Shown: one piece after another, positions 12,426 through 12,484 of the stretch
Layout of the letters: every line of letters starts with the position of its first letter
Numbering within the stretch: the stretch's first letter is position 1
DNA from: an uncultured Eubacteriales bacterium
GTDB lineage: Bacteria; Bacillota; Clostridia; Oscillospirales; CAG-272
Length of the DNA stretch: 12,484 nt
Direction: 5' to 3'
NCBI GenBank assembly: GCA_934477985.1
Contig: CAKSOR010000036.1
Span: 1 to 12,484, forward strand
Program-made: the position numbers and the translations under genes
The notes under the pieces: generated by a model
What the model was told of the DNA's origin: nothing
The model's input: only the letters and a program-made list of their open reading frames with translations
Database searches by the model: none

Positions 12426-12484
12426 GTGGAAACAAAAAGTAGAATTACAAAACAAAATATGCTGTGTATATCGCATACAGGAGT
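12426..12484. other. AT-rich tail after truncated Maff2
   Basis: The last 59 bases have no recognisable coding continuation of the conjugation module (no TrbL-type gene start is seen). They are rich in A, and a short TGTAT/ATACA dyad lies near the end. Too little sequence is present to say whether this is an inserted element, host DNA or a degraded part of the module. Confidence 0.3.

Noticed and set aside
7417..12484. CRISPR array, tRNA or rRNA gene, or complete insertion sequence
   Set aside because: No direct-repeat array, cloverleaf or transposase was seen; all repeats here are inverted and single.

Overview
The window looks like chromosomal DNA of a spore-forming Clostridia, probably Oscillospirales/Ruminococcaceae-like. 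This is inferred from G+C-rich coding sequence with strong AAGGAG/GGAGG ribosome binding sites, a spore-protein-like gene, and a Tn1549-type conjugation module typical of gut Firmicutes. Species cannot be fixed from the sequence alone.

Housekeeping part (1-7416). The window opens with the C-terminal end of an ECF-type ABC ATPase. It converges on a minus-strand Hsp20 small heat-shock gene, with a strong terminator between them. Divergently, a PucR/CdaR-type regulator (989-2191) has a perfect 15-bp palindrome just downstream of its promoter. A polyphosphate operon follows: a possible 14-codon leader ORF, ppx (2338-3261), and ppk1 (3210-5333), which overlaps ppx by 52 bp. Next is a two-component pair: a DUF4118-type sensor kinase resembling only the C-terminal half of KdpD (5652-6713) and a KdpE-like response regulator (6700-7416), overlapping by 14 bp.

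Junction (7417-7940). About 520 bp of AT-richer DNA holds no intact gene. It carries two long inverted repeats, the decayed 3' end of an unrecognised minus-strand gene, a sigma-G-like promoter candidate, and a large two-tier stem-loop in the leader of the next gene.

Mobile part (7941-12484). The gene order matches the conserved left part of Tn1549-type integrative conjugative elements: a SASP-like small ORF (C-terminal half missing), a terminator, solitary parB, a DUF6017/winged-helix replication-initiator-like protein, PcfB (DUF3801, TTG start), a VirD4-type coupling ATPase, and a Maff2-like membrane peptide that ends early. ParB and the DUF6017 protein would handle element maintenance or replication. 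PcfB and the coupling protein would deliver DNA to the secretion channel. The early end of Maff2 and the shortened SASP-like gene suggest an eroded or rearranged element, but the window stops 59 bp after Maff2, so loss of the rest cannot be shown.

The most interesting non-coding signals are a perfect 25-bp palindrome inside parB (a candidate parS-like site), a 22-bp palindrome inside the coupling-protein gene, and GCCGG/CCGGC-type hairpins placed before three of the element's genes.
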